Both the position numbers and the translations under genes were made by a program. DNA of 64,000 bases, taken from the NCBI GenBank assembly GCA_032615215.1, contig CP128433.1, forward strand, positions 1,571,501 through 1,635,500, given 5' to 3'. Shown here piece after piece: positions 34,877-43,681 of this stretch. A model generated the notes under the pieces. The model had not been told where the DNA came from. It made no database searches and worked only from the letters and a program-made list of their open reading frames with translations. Position 1 is the stretch's first letter. Each line of letters begins with the position of its first letter. The DNA comes from Microbulbifer sp. MKSA007 (lineage in GTDB: Bacteria > Pseudomonadota > Gammaproteobacteria > Pseudomonadales > Cellvibrionaceae).

Positions 34877-35818
34877 ATGGAACCTAAAGAGATCAATGTC
34901 GGTATCGATACCAGCAGTAAACAACTCGATATTTATGTGAGACCTACTGGCCAGTTTTTTAGTGTTGCCAATGATAAAAACGGCATTAAGGATGCCATTA
35001 AACAACTACAACCTCTTAAACCTCAAAGAGTATTAATAGAGTCTACAGGAAGACTCGAATTAGAGTTTGTTTGCGCCGCCGACAAAGCAGGATTACCTGT
35101 TGTTGTTTGCAACCCTTCACAGATAAGAAGCTTCGCTAAATCCGCAGGGCGCCTCGCCAAAACTGACAAGCTAGATGCAATGGATATTGCACATTTTGGT
35201 GAGGCCATGAAGCCAGGGCTGTCGGTGCTAAAGCCAGAAAAACTCAGGAATATCAGTGACTTACTGGTAGTACGAAGTCAGTGTTTAGAAATGAGTACAA
35301 TGCAAAAGAATCGGCTTCAGAGAATGCCGAAATCAGTACACAAACCTATACGGACCATTCTAAACACCATCAAGAAAGAGTTACAAAGTATCGACAAACA
35401 ACTAGATAAACTGGTTAACAGTGTGCCTGAGTGGCGGCAAAGGCGAGACCTATTGTTAAGCGCTAAAGGAGTCGGAAATGTATTGGCTTATACGCTGATG
35501 AGTGAACTTCCCGAGCTAGGAAAATTGAACCGTAAAGAAATCGCTGCACTTGTCGGTATCGCCCCGATGAACCGTGATAGCGGCAGCTTCCAGGGAAAGA
35601 GATATATTCGGGGTGGAAGGCATCGTGTACGAACGGTTTTGTTTGTTTCCATCATGTCGGCCATACAGCATCATCCCAAACTAAAGCCGATGTACAAGCG
35701 ATTAGTCGACGCTGGCAAACCTAAAAAGGTCGCTCTGATTGCCTGCATGAGAAAGCAGATTACGATACTGAATACGATGGTGAAAAATAACACCTACTGG
35801 GATGAAAGTATGGCTTAA
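34877..35818 (+). CDS. IS110-family transposase (DEDD recombinase)
   Basis: About 313 residues from ATG at 34877 (MEPKEINVGIDTSSKQLDIY). The N-terminal RuvC-like domain shows the first Asp in VGIDTSSK, Glu in VLIESTGRLE and the late Asp pair in KTDKLDAMDIA. The C-terminal Tnp2 domain has the helix-hairpin-like LLSAKGVGNVLAYTLMSELP, then IAALVGIAPMNRDSG with the catalytic Ser region SGSFQGKRYIRGGR. It appears intact. It uses a bridge RNA in characterised relatives. Confidence 0.92.
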   Translation: MEPKEINVGIDTSSKQLDIYVRPTGQFFSVANDKNGIKDAIKQLQPLKPQRVLIESTGRLELEFVCAADKAGLPVVVCNPSQIRSFAKSAGRLAKTDKLDAMDIAHFGEAMKPGLSVLKPEKLRNISDLLVVRSQCLEMSTMQKNRLQRMPKSVHKPIRTILNTIKKELQSIDKQLDKLVNSVPEWRQRRDLLLSAKGVGNVLAYTLMSELPELGKLNRKEIAALVGIAPMNRDSGSFQGKRYIRGGRHRVRTVLFVSIMSAIQHHPKLKPMYKRLVDAGKPKKVALIACMRKQITILNTMVKNNTYWDESMA

Positions 35819-35840
35819 TAACTTGACGAGCAACCATAGT

Positions 35841-35851
35841 CACTTGTTATG
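35841..35851 (-). other. attC right end after IS110 insertion
   Basis: CACTTGTTATG directly before the stop of the next cassette gene completes the attC interrupted at 34627. Confidence 0.65.
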
Positions 35852-35852
35852 T

Positions 35853-36215
35853 TTACGGACGATATATAACTTCTTCTTGTGGATCATAACAAACTATACC
35901 TAGGCTTTTAGCCGTTTCTACTACGTGATCGAAGGACTCTTCAATTTTAGAAAACGCTACTGCAAGAATTGCTAAATCTCCGATAATATTATTTTCTAAA
36001 GGACCATCGGCCCAAATAACATTATCAATTTCAGATTCAGGCACTTTTGTTACACAAGGATATTTTTCTGTGAGCTTTTTGATTAACTCTACCATCTTTG
36101 GGTGAGGAGGCATTTCAGAATCTTCGTTTGCTTCTTCTCGATCATCAAATTCATCCCAAGCCTCTTCATCATTCTCAGGAATGGGACTGATACTAAACAT
36201 TATCGAAAAACTCAC
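35853..36215 (-). CDS. Cassette gene: hypothetical acidic protein
   Basis: 120 residues, no signal peptide, strongly acidic (PENDEEAWDEFDDREEANED). It has a conserved-looking block PHPKMVELIKKLTEKYPCVT and WADGPLENNIIGDLAILAV, then GIVCYDPQEEVIYRP. Proteins of this pattern occur as small immunity-like or cassette proteins; I do not assign a function. Confidence 0.6.
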   Translation of the reverse strand: MSFSIMFSISPIPENDEEAWDEFDDREEANEDSEMPPHPKMVELIKKLTEKYPCVTKVPESEIDNVIWADGPLENNIIGDLAILAVAFSKIEESFDHVVETAKSLGIVCYDPQEEVIYRP

Positions 36216-36248
36216 AACTAACTACTCTTTAATTTCGTACTTGGAGAA

Positions 36249-36257
36249 ACATAACGA
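36249..36257 (-). other. attC left end, interrupted by IS1182-family element
   Basis: ACATAACGA precedes the left inverted repeat; the remainder of an attC (GAACGCCCACAGC to TTTGTTATTG) follows the element from 38028. Confidence 0.55.
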
Positions 36258-38025
36258 GGCTGTAGAAAAACAGTTTTAGAAAAAGCTGTCATTCCTCAGG
36301 TTCCTCCAAACAAAAATTTCGGTCTAAATTTAGCGATACCACTAAATTTCTTTCATTGTATTAAATTTAGGCGCCTTGATGCCCCTAATTTATACTCAAT
36401 CAATGGATACTACCATATCTCATCAACTTTTCTATATTATGTACCAAGCAGAACATCTGCCATTGTCCCTGAACCTTACTTTTTCCTCGTAGCGAGAAGC
36501 GATTCAATCGCTTGTTGGTACCAATGTTCCCGAACACTGGCTCGACAACAGACATTCGATGTCCATAAATGGTCTTGCCTTCGATACTATCAACCCGCTT
36601 TTTCATCCAGTCAGTGGCTGTCCGTCCGTTTGTCCAAGTTAGGGATACTTGCCTTCCATGTCCTTTTCGAGAGCTGGCAGATTCCGGGTTTCGCATACAC
36701 TGATTTTTAAGGCTGCATTCCCTGCAGTCAGTGAGGCGCCCTTCGAACAGTAGTTTTTTCTTACCTTCACTGACATGCTCTTCTTTTAACAAGAGCATCG
36801 CTTTTCCTGCAGGACAGATACAGGTTTTCTTTTTCTTGTTGAATGTAAATTCACTAGCTGGGATAGTCTTCTGGACATTAGCCCTACCTTTTTGATTGCG
36901 CTTGCCATACTTGGTTTTTTGCTTTGTAAAAGCTTTATCACGTGAACGGAATTTATTGTCAGGTATATAGGCATTGATGCCGCTCTCTCGCAGGTAGCTG
37001 TAGTTAGCGTCGTTGGAGAACCCAGTATCAGCAGTAATGATGACCTGTTTGGCCAAGATGTCTTCATCTATTCCTATATGCTGATAATGGCAACTGATGC
37101 CATCGAGAATAGGCTTCAATGTATGATGTTCTTGCCCCTCACCAAAGGCCTGTGCTTCAACAACTATCTGATGCTTCCTATCAACTGCGGCAACGCCGTT
37201 ATAGCCCTGGATGGTTCCCTTGCTGGTAGTCATCTTGGCTGACTCATTGTCTGTGATATTACTTTTTACTTCTTTAGGGTTTTTACCTTGTCCCATCCTG
37301 GGGGAGTGATTCTTTAAGAACTGATCAATTTTATCAAAGTGTTTCTGAAGAGTATCCGCCGCTTAAGCTACCGCTTGTTTTCGCTCTTTTTCATTAGGCT
37401 TCCTGCCATCAAGCCTCTTGTGCTCTTTGAGACAATATTTGATCTTCTTGAGAATTTTTTCCTGCTTCTGTTCTAGTTCTTTAAAAGTTCCCGAATGTTC
37501 TTTGCTGGCATTGGATGGCATCTTGCATCCATCTATTGCGAAAAGTTCGTTGCCAAGCAGCCCCTGCTGATCGCAGACCAGTAACACTTGCTCAAACACC
37601 GACTCAATCGCATCAGGATAACTGCTTACGAAACTCGCAATACTAGTAAAATGTGGAACGGTATCGCATGACAGTGCTTTGAAGAGGATATTGTTCTCAC
37701 ATTGCCATTGAATTTCACGGCTTGAGGTAATGCCTTTTGAGTAAGCAAACAATATGATTTTCAGGAGGATAGCTGGATCATAAGCGGTTCGCCCGCCGCT
37801 ATCATTTTGATATTTTTTATGGAAGACAGAGAGGTCGATATGGTCATCAATCAGATGATGAAGTGTAAACTCAAAGGTTTCAGGTTGTAGTTGCTCTTCG
37901 AAATTGATGATTACCATTGCATCTTGGTTGTAATCGTAACGTTTGAAATTGGGCATATGGATAATCTCGACATCAAGACCTCCATTTTAACAAAAAAGCT
38001 ACCTTTTAAGAGTTTTTCTACAGCC
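36258..38025 (-). mobile_element. IS1182-family insertion sequence (1768 bp)
   Basis: It is bounded by inverted repeats GGCTGTAGAAAAAC (36258) and GTTTTTCTACAGCC (ending 38025). It carries one transposase gene on the minus strand, broken by a nonsense codon. No obvious target duplication is seen. It is inserted next to the TAACG end of an attC. Confidence 0.88.
36400..37956 (-). pseudogene. IS1182-family transposase, interrupted by one stop codon
   Basis: The N-terminal half (MPNFKRYDYNQDAMVIINFE, YDPAILLKIILFAYSKGITS, LFAIDGCKMPSNASKEHSG) ends KQAVA at TAA (37363-37365). The same frame continues AADTLQKHFDKIDQ and GQGKNPKEVKSNITDNESAK with the DDE catalytic core: ITADTGFSNDANYSYL, a cysteine cluster RLTDCRECSLKNQC and VVEPVFGNIGTNKRLNRFSL (the Glu). 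Without the single TAA it would be a complete transposase of about 518 residues. It is inactive unless the stop is suppressed or a sequencing error. Confidence 0.9.
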
Positions 38026-38027
38026 TG

Positions 38028-38119
38028 AACGCCCACAGCAGGGGCGGCCAGAGCGTAGCGTTGGCCGTCCCGCAGAGGCCACGACAGGGGCCGGCGCATA
38101 CTGCCTGTGTTTGTTATTG
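38028..38119 (-). other. attC (right part, after IS1182)
   Basis: GAACGCCCACAGCAGGGGCG with arms CGGCCA/TGGCCG around AGCGTAGCGT, closing in CTGTGTTTGTTATTG. Confidence 0.8.
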
Positions 38120-38125
38120 GGCGAA

Positions 38126-38425
38126 TTACGCACGATGCTTTGCCTGATAGATCCTTGCCATTATTGGCTGGCCAACTATGAGGATAACATTGAGCGCACA
38201 AAACAAAATTAGGCTTTCAGTGACATAGAAAGAGCCAAACACGATAGCCCAGACTAATAGAAGAAGGACGGACCACCGCACCCGGCTCCCTTTGCCAATA
38301 AGATAGACAGAAACTAGGCAGCTAGCGATCGCAAAGCCCTCACCATACAGTACCCAGGTAAAGTCATGCGCATAAACTGGGGCACTAAACAAAGAGAGAA
38401 AAATTATTGTCAAGACTCGATTCAT
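38126..38425 (-). CDS. Cassette gene: small exported membrane protein
   Basis: 99 residues with signal peptide MNRVLTIIFLSLFSAPVYAH then about three hydrophobic segments (GFAIASCLVSVYLIG, VLLLLVWAIVFGSFYV, LILFCALNVILIVG). No family recognised. Confidence 0.6.
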   Translation of the reverse strand: MNRVLTIIFLSLFSAPVYAHDFTWVLYGEGFAIASCLVSVYLIGKGSRVRWSVLLLLVWAIVFGSFYVTESLILFCALNVILIVGQPIMARIYQAKHRA

Positions 38426-38434
38426 TTCTTTGCC

Positions 38435-38503
38435 TTATAACGCTTTTAGCAGCGAACCAAAAAGCCATAGGCTTTTTGGTTCGCTGCCTAAACTTGTTAA
38501 ATG
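38435..38503 (-). other. attC recombination site
   Basis: TTATAACGCTTTTAGCAGCG on the left, CCTAAACTTGTTAAAT on the right. A long perfect stem GCGAACCAAAAAGCC/GGCTTTTTGGTTCGC with loop ATA makes it one of the clearest sites here. Confidence 0.95.
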
Positions 38504-38874
38504 TTGGCGCGATAAATTTTTTTGTAATATTCATATGAGATTAAACCTGCCGCCAAAACATACAAAAACACTAAGTCGCCCCAGTAAAGTGAGCCCAATA
38601 TTACCAGTGACCATAAATATGCCAATACATATTTAAAATTTTGGTGCGCCATTGGTGTTTTTAAGATTGCACCAAAGGCAACTAAGTTTAAAATAAACGA
38701 GCCTACCAAGCCCTGAAATATATAAACAGACTGCGGCTCTTGCATGAATGACTTTATATAGTCTGACAATGTAATGCACTCAGGCCTTGCTGTGAAAATT
38801 AGCACATACCCTGCGCCTAATGGATATAGGGAATTTATAAGGTATAGGCTTGCGTAGATAATCCTTTCTTTCAT
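38497..38874 (-). CDS. Cassette gene: membrane protein
   Basis: 125 residues from MKERIIYASLYLINSLYPLG; the upstream extension to 38937 falls in the attC and is rejected. About four hydrophobic segments. No family recognised; the layout resembles cassette-borne DUF-type four-helix membrane proteins. Confidence 0.6.
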   Translation of the reverse strand: MKERIIYASLYLINSLYPLGAGYVLIFTARPECITLSDYIKSFMQEPQSVYIFQGLVGSFILNLVAFGAILKTPMAHQNFKYVLAYLWSLVILGSLYWGDLVFLYVLAAGLISYEYYKKIYRANI

Positions 38875-38880
38875 AAGACA

Positions 38881-38996
38881 TTTAACGCCGTTGACACAGG
38901 CCGGAGTAAGTGGCACAGCTTTTGCGTGTTTTTGCAAAAGGTGTGACGCTTACGGAGGTCCAGCCCGAAGGGCGATTGTGCTCAACCTTGTTATAC
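38881..38996 (-). other. attC recombination site
   Basis: TTTAACGCCGTTGACACAGG on the left and CTCAACCTTGTTATAC on the right, with a long imperfect stem around TTTTGCG...GCAAAAG. Confidence 0.88.
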
Positions 38997-39000
38997 GCTG

Positions 39001-39312
39001 CTAAGCCCATACAAACCATCCGATGACTACACCTAGGATTAAACACCCAAACCCTACTTTTACGGCCATGTTACGTTCGGCCCGATCTTCCAGTATTGCA
39101 CCTTGTATATATAGGTTTAAGGCTTTGTTGGCTACTTCAGACCCCGGAAACTCCTTGTAAAAATCAAGCAAAGACTTCTGCACTTTTGGCACCCACGATG
39201 ATGGGTGATCATCGTCAGGGCTGTAATCAAGAGCAGTTAGAATGGATGGGGCCTGAGTTTTTGCAAGCTCTCCAACTTCCTTAGCCTTGTCGTAATACTT
39301 AGATACATCCAT
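39001..39312 (-). CDS. Cassette gene: tail-anchored hypothetical protein
   Basis: 103 residues; helical soluble part (YYDKAKEVGELAKTQAPSIL, KSLLDFYKEFPGSEVANKAL) and a C-terminal membrane segment (VGFGCLILGVVIGWFVWA). No family recognised. It is the rightmost intact cassette gene, closest to where attI would be expected. Confidence 0.6.
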   Translation of the reverse strand: MDVSKYYDKAKEVGELAKTQAPSILTALDYSPDDDHPSSWVPKVQKSLLDFYKEFPGSEVANKALNLYIQGAILEDRAERNMAVKVGFGCLILGVVIGWFVWA

Positions 39313-39324
39313 ATTTAAATTTTC

Positions 39325-39350
39325 GCATAACGCTTAGATAACCTGCACTG
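39325..39350 (-). other. attC left end, interrupted by IS91-family element
   Basis: GCATAACGCTTAGATAACC and the hairpin CCTGCACTGCAGG start a site whose right end is not found before the transposase; TTAATTGTTAGCG at 40919 may be its distant end. Confidence 0.5.
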
Positions 39351-39382
39351 CAGGCGGTAAAAAAAATGACCTGGCATTGAAT

Positions 39383-40591
39383 TTAGGCCGAACTAAAGAG
39401 GCCCATTCCTGCAGTGTCTGGTTCATCGCCATGTTGTACATTCCCGCCGGCACTATCTTGCCGAGCCGCCCCCTTTATAAAGGAAATTCCTTTTTTCGCC
39501 TTAGACCACACTCGGCCAGTCAACTTTGTAGATTCATGGCACTGCCCACACTCTACCATCAGATCTTGGATTTGCAATCCAGCTGGGAGTCGTTGATCTT
39601 TCATTAAACCCACTTGATTACTACATAGATCGTGCTTTTTCTTATTGCACCCAGCATATAATCCATAACTCCGTACCATGTGTTTTCCTATTGGAGGTAT
39701 GTGCTGCAAGACACGTCTTAAGAACTCCTGAGGCTTTAACCGAAGTTGCTTACGTCGCTGGTCACGGTGATCAAAATAACGAAAATCCAGCCCCTTATGA
39801 TCCACGTTTAATATCTGCTTTGGCTTAAGCGGGCCACCTTTGATGTAGCGTGAAAAATACAGCAGAACGCCTTGACCATGCTCATACCGTTCTTGAATAC
39901 GAACCGACCATTCCTTGCGATAGCAAGCTTTAAAGAGGATATCAAACTGGCCAATTGACCAACTGGGAGGAAGCTTGAGTAACCCGGCACGATACTGTTC
40001 TAATAAAAGCGCTTGAAATTTTCCCCTATAAAGACTCTTAACCACTCGCACAGGCAATAAATATTCACCTGTTTCTTTCCATTTTTCCCTTAAAGTCAAG
40101 CCGCCAGCAGTTATCAAACAGTGTATATGGGGATGTAAAGTTAACTGTCTTCCCCAAGTATGCAGAGCCATAAGCATCCCGGGAGTTACTCCGTGATAGT
40201 CTTTACTCGCCATTAATTCAAACAGGGTTTCTTTACTCGACAAAAAGAGTATATCTGTAAGCTTCTCTTCGTTGTATTGCCATAACGGCAGATACTCATG
40301 AGGTATAGTAAAGACCACATGAAAATGTTCTGTATCAAATAATTTACGACGCTGCTGATCAACCCACTGGAGCTGTTTTCTGCCTGAGCAGAGGGGGCAA
40401 CTTCTATGCCTACAAGAATGATGCTGTTCAGTGACATGGTTGTGCTTACAACGATAATAACTGCTTCCCATCGATTTTGTACGGCATTCTTGTATCGAGG
40501 AGATAGCCTTTAAATTTTTTAGTGGTTGCGCAGTTTTAGATAAATAACCACTGTACGCAGAAAATATATTTTGCAATACCCGGTTATGCAT
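39383..40591 (-). CDS. IS91-family transposase
   Basis: 402-residue rolling-circle (HUH) transposase. The N-terminal zinc-binding part is RCKHNHVTEQHHSCRHRSCP-LCSG; the HUH motif is LHPHIHCLITAGG, and the catalytic Tyr is in LLYFSRYIKGGPLKP. It appears full-length and intact. IS91-type elements move by rolling-circle replication and can mobilise or delete adjacent DNA. Its position at the promoter-proximal end of the array, where the integrase should be, makes it a candidate cause of integrase loss. Confidence 0.9.
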   Translation of the reverse strand: MHNRVLQNIFSAYSGYLSKTAQPLKNLKAISSIQECRTKSMGSSYYRCKHNHVTEQHHSCRHRSCPLCSGRKQLQWVDQQRRKLFDTEHFHVVFTIPHEYLPLWQYNEEKLTDILFLSSKETLFELMASKDYHGVTPGMLMALHTWGRQLTLHPHIHCLITAGGLTLREKWKETGEYLLPVRVVKSLYRGKFQALLLEQYRAGLLKLPPSWSIGQFDILFKACYRKEWSVRIQERYEHGQGVLLYFSRYIKGGPLKPKQILNVDHKGLDFRYFDHRDQRRKQLRLKPQEFLRRVLQHIPPIGKHMVRSYGLYAGCNKKKHDLCSNQVGLMKDQRLPAGLQIQDLMVECGQCHESTKLTGRVWSKAKKGISFIKGAARQDSAGGNVQHGDEPDTAGMGLFSSA

Positions 40592-41598
40592 TTTCTAAAA
40601 TGCCTCTTATAATTTAAAAGTGGCACCACTCCCGCGCAGCGGGTTTGTACAACAGCTATATAGTAATCATTATGATCACTATTATCCTGATTACTATCCT
40701 GGAATCAATCTTACGCCTCGGCTAAAAAATGTTATTCAAATCAAAAGATTACTTGCTTTTATGTTAATCGTACCAAATGTAAAAATGATCACTTTGACTA
40801 CTATCCCCAAAAAAGACTAGTTTTGTAACTCATTGTATTTCATTAAGTTTTTTCCTGATAAAGCTATCCTTCAAAAATAACAGTCAAGATGATCAAAAAT
40901 ACCTATGTATACCCATTAATTGTTAGCGACCGTTAGTGCAGATAGGGCTGGAATTGAGCAACAGCTATGGCCTGGGTATTTCAAAACCTAGAGTGCTGCT
41001 GAATAATTCCATGATATTTCTGGCTAACCGGGCATTTCACAATCAAGACGCGGTTCGACGGAAATGTCTGGACCGTTACAACGTCGTGGTGCAAGTTGCT
41101 AATAACTCTACAAACGTCGAAGGGTGTGTCTTGAAGGCGATAGCTGTCGCATTACGGGGCTTGCAAAGAATTAGGTCCATTTGCGGCGAGTTGCGCTTAC
41201 TACTTGTAGCCTTCAAGGTGCGCATAGAATGAGTGGCTCCGTTGCGATTGCCTTGGGTTATAGATTTCCTTGAGCATTTACGTTTCAGGGTTTGTATCAA
41301 TTAGCGTTCCTGATGGGGAGTAGGGCTATTCTAGGGTTGTTTAATCTACTTATGAATACCTCCCTGGAATGGTCAAAAGCCTCCGTTTTATCAATTTACT
41401 TAAAGAATAATCTTTAGTTGAGACTTATCGGCCGAGTGGCTTTTTACGTAAGGTATTCAAGAGCATCTAATAGGCTTCACTCTTTCAGGCCGCGGCTGCC
41501 TGACTTATAAGTCTACAGCCCAAAATGGTCAGTTCCGTTTTTGACTAGTTCCGATACCGTCCAATCCATACACTGTTAGTCAGAAACGAGAGAGACTT
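40592..41598. other. Array right border and intergenic region
   Basis: About 1 kb without a confident gene. It contains a hairpin CCCGCGCAGCGGG (40631-40643), which may be part of the IS91 end or an attC fragment, and TTAATTGTTAGCG at 40915-40927. Plus-strand frame 40936-41232 and minus-strand frame 41076-41300 have no recognisable similarity. No integrase gene or attI is seen. Confidence 0.4.
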
Positions 41599-43065
41599 AT
41601 GAAGATTGATGCAGCAGTTTGCTCCAGTGCGCGATTGGCCCGAGACCGGCGCTTTGATGGGCGGTTCTATACCGCAGTGAAAACAACCGGCATTTTCTGC
41701 CGCCCGATCTGTCCCGCTCGGCCACCGCTTGAGCGCAATGTTACTTATTTTGAGACTGCGGCGGAGGCGGCCAATGCGGGCTTTAGGCCCTGTCTGCGCT
41801 GTCGCCCCGATTCTGCGCCGGGCAGTCCAGCTTGGGGATTGGTGTCGACCACCGTGCAGCGCGCTTTAAAACTGATGCGCAGTGAGCGCGAGCCTCAATC
41901 TGTAGAGCGACTGGCAGAGCGGCTCGGGGTCAGCAGCCGCTACTTACGTCGTCTGTTCTCTGAGCATCTGGGGGTAAGCCCCTTAGCGGTTTGGCAAACT
42001 GAGCGGGCACTATTTGCTTTTCGTTTACTGCGGGATACGGACCTGCCTATTGCTGAAATCGCTTACGAGTCTGGTTTTAACAGCTTGAGACGCTTTAACG
42101 GCGTATTCAAACAGATCTATCAGCGCACCCCATCCGAGGTTCGCAGGGAGGGACACGCAGTGCGCGCCGAGACGGCGAGCGCCACACGGGTGCGGTTGTA
42201 CCTGGATTACCGCCCGCCATTAGATTGGCAACAACTCCTGGCTTTCTTGGGAACTCGCGCTTTGGCCGGGGTAGAGCAGGTGGAGGGGGAGGTCTATTCA
42301 CGCAGTTTCGAACTGGATGCTTGTCGTGGCGTGATGGAGGTTTCCCACGATCCGGAGCGCAATCGCCTGGTGGTGGAAGTTTTTGGTCAGGAAGGTGGGG
42401 CAGGGTTATATCTACTGAACCAGCGCCTACGCCGGCTGTTTGACCTGGATGCGGATATTGAAGAGATCCAGACGGTATTAAACGAAGATCCACTGCTGGC
42501 GGATCAGTTGGCGAAGAATCCGGGCCTGCGCTTGCCCGGTGCCTGGGACCCATTCGAATATGCACTGCGGGCGATTCTCGGTCAGCAGATCAGTGTCGCG
42601 GCGGCGACCACTATTGCCGGACGTATAGTGGCCCGCTATGGGGAGTCGTTTGTGGATGATGCAGGCAGAGAGCGGTTTTTATTCCCAACGGCGGAGCGTC
42701 TCGCTGAGGCGGACTTTGCCGATCTGGGCTTGACCCGGGCTCGGGTGAAAACCCTACAGGAGTTTGTCGCCGCAACTTTGGATGGCCGAGTGAGTTTTGC
42801 CGATCAGTCCCTGGAGGATTGGTGCAGTCAAGCCACGGCACTGCCGGGTATTGGCGATTGGACGGCGCATTATATTGCTATGCGCGGCCTGTCGATGCCG
42901 GACGCTTTCCCCGCGTCGGATTTGGGTATTCTGCAAGCCCTGGGCAGTGATGGTGAAAAGGCAAAACCCAAGCAGGCCCTGGAGCGGGCAGAGCAGTGGC
43001 GGCCCTGGCGGGCATATGGAGCCATTTTGTTGTGGCAGTCCCTGAAATCTGGAGAGAAAAAATGA
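41599..43065 (+). CDS. alkA: Ada N-terminal / AlkA DNA glycosylase fusion
   Basis: 488-residue alkylation-repair protein. Residues 1-75 are the Ada zinc/methyl-phosphotriester domain with Cys34, Cys38, Cys65 and Cys68 (GIFCRPICPAR, RPCLRC). Residues about 85-185 form an AraC-type HTH (LGVSSRYLRRLFSEHLGVSP, IAEIAYESGFNSLRRFN). The C-terminal region is AlkA 3-methyladenine DNA glycosylase, with helix-hairpin-helix LPGIGDWTAHYIAM and the catalytic Asp441 in FPASDLGI. The protein senses methylated phosphate backbone, probably activates its own expression and removes alkylated bases. It overlaps the next gene by 4 bases (ATGA), forming a repair operon with ogt. The Cys methyltransferase domain absent here is supplied by that gene. 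Confidence 0.93.
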   Translation: MKIDAAVCSSARLARDRRFDGRFYTAVKTTGIFCRPICPARPPLERNVTYFETAAEAANAGFRPCLRCRPDSAPGSPAWGLVSTTVQRALKLMRSEREPQSVERLAERLGVSSRYLRRLFSEHLGVSPLAVWQTERALFAFRLLRDTDLPIAEIAYESGFNSLRRFNGVFKQIYQRTPSEVRREGHAVRAETASATRVRLYLDYRPPLDWQQLLAFLGTRALAGVEQVEGEVYSRSFELDACRGVMEVSHDPERNRLVVEVFGQEGGAGLYLLNQRLRRLFDLDADIEEIQTVLNEDPLLADQLAKNPGLRLPGAWDPFEYALRAILGQQISVAAATTIAGRIVARYGESFVDDAGRERFLFPTAERLAEADFADLGLTRARVKTLQEFVAATLDGRVSFADQSLEDWCSQATALPGIGDWTAHYIAMRGLSMPDAFPASDLGILQALGSDGEKAKPKQALERAEQWRPWRAYGAILLWQSLKSGEKK

Positions 43066-43583
43066 TTGTCTATGAGAGTTACACCACGGAATTGGGTGAT
43101 GTTGCCATCGCGGCCTGCGAACAGGCGGGAGAGGGTCTCTCGCGAGGTATAGTTGCACTCCAGTTTTATGACGATGAACGACCATTGCGTTTGGGGGCCG
43201 GTTGGCAGCGGGGCGCCTCGGAACTGACAGATTTGGCCGCTCAGCAGTTGCGGGAATATATCGCCGGCCAGCGCAAAAGCTTCGATCTGCCTCTGGCGCC
43301 AAAGGGTACTGAATTTCAGCGCCGGGTTTGGGATGCGCTGTTGCAAATTCCCTTTGGCGAAACCCGCAGTTACAGCCAGCAAGCCCAGTGGCTGGGCCAG
43401 CCACGGGCTATTCGCGCGGTGGCGCGGGCCAATGGTGCGAATCCGATTGCCATCGTTATTCCCTGCCACCGTGTAATCGGAGCCAATGGCAGCCTTACCG
43501 GCTACGCCGGCGGCCTGTCTTTGAAAGCGCGTTTGCTCACCCTTGAGGGCGCCAACTTTGTCCAGCAGGGCGAGCTGCTCTAA
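43062..43583 (+). CDS. ogt: Methylated-DNA-[protein]-cysteine S-methyltransferase
   Basis: 173 residues that transfer the O6-methyl group from guanine to Cys135 in the active site IPCHRVIGANG. Supporting motifs are GTEFQRRVWDALLQIPFGET-RSYSQQA (recognition helix region) and RAVARANGANP (Arg finger). The start is ATG 43062, coupled to the upstream stop. Being one-use, it acts stoichiometrically. It follows Ada-AlkA in a two-gene repair operon. Confidence 0.93.
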   Translation: MIVYESYTTELGDVAIAACEQAGEGLSRGIVALQFYDDERPLRLGAGWQRGASELTDLAAQQLREYIAGQRKSFDLPLAPKGTEFQRRVWDALLQIPFGETRSYSQQAQWLGQPRAIRAVARANGANPIAIVIPCHRVIGANGSLTGYAGGLSLKARLLTLEGANFVQQGELL

Positions 43584-43681
43584 CGGGTAATATTGGGAAA
43601 AGCGCAATCATCTCTCCCTAGCCACGGCCCCTTTGGCGCGAGATAATAAGCGGTTCATAATCATATAGAGCCGGAGGCCAA

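Larger units (their letters stand above)
34628..35835 (+). mobile_element. IS110-family insertion sequence inside an attC
   Basis: The element contains a 5' noncoding end of about 245 bases, the transposase, and only about 12 bases 3' of it. CAACC occurs at both junctions (34628-34632 and 35831-35835), a candidate recombination core. The long left end is where IS110-group elements encode the bridge RNA. Exact borders are uncertain by a few bases. Confidence 0.7.

Noticed and set aside
14000..41000. CRISPR array
   Set aside because: The recurring motifs are attC ends with variable length between them and genes in every interval; no regular repeat-spacer periodicity and no cas genes.
40936..41300. 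Open frames at 40936-41232 (+) and 41076-41300 (-)
   Set aside because: No start signal and no recognisable protein; considered as possible transposase remnants but no motif supports it.
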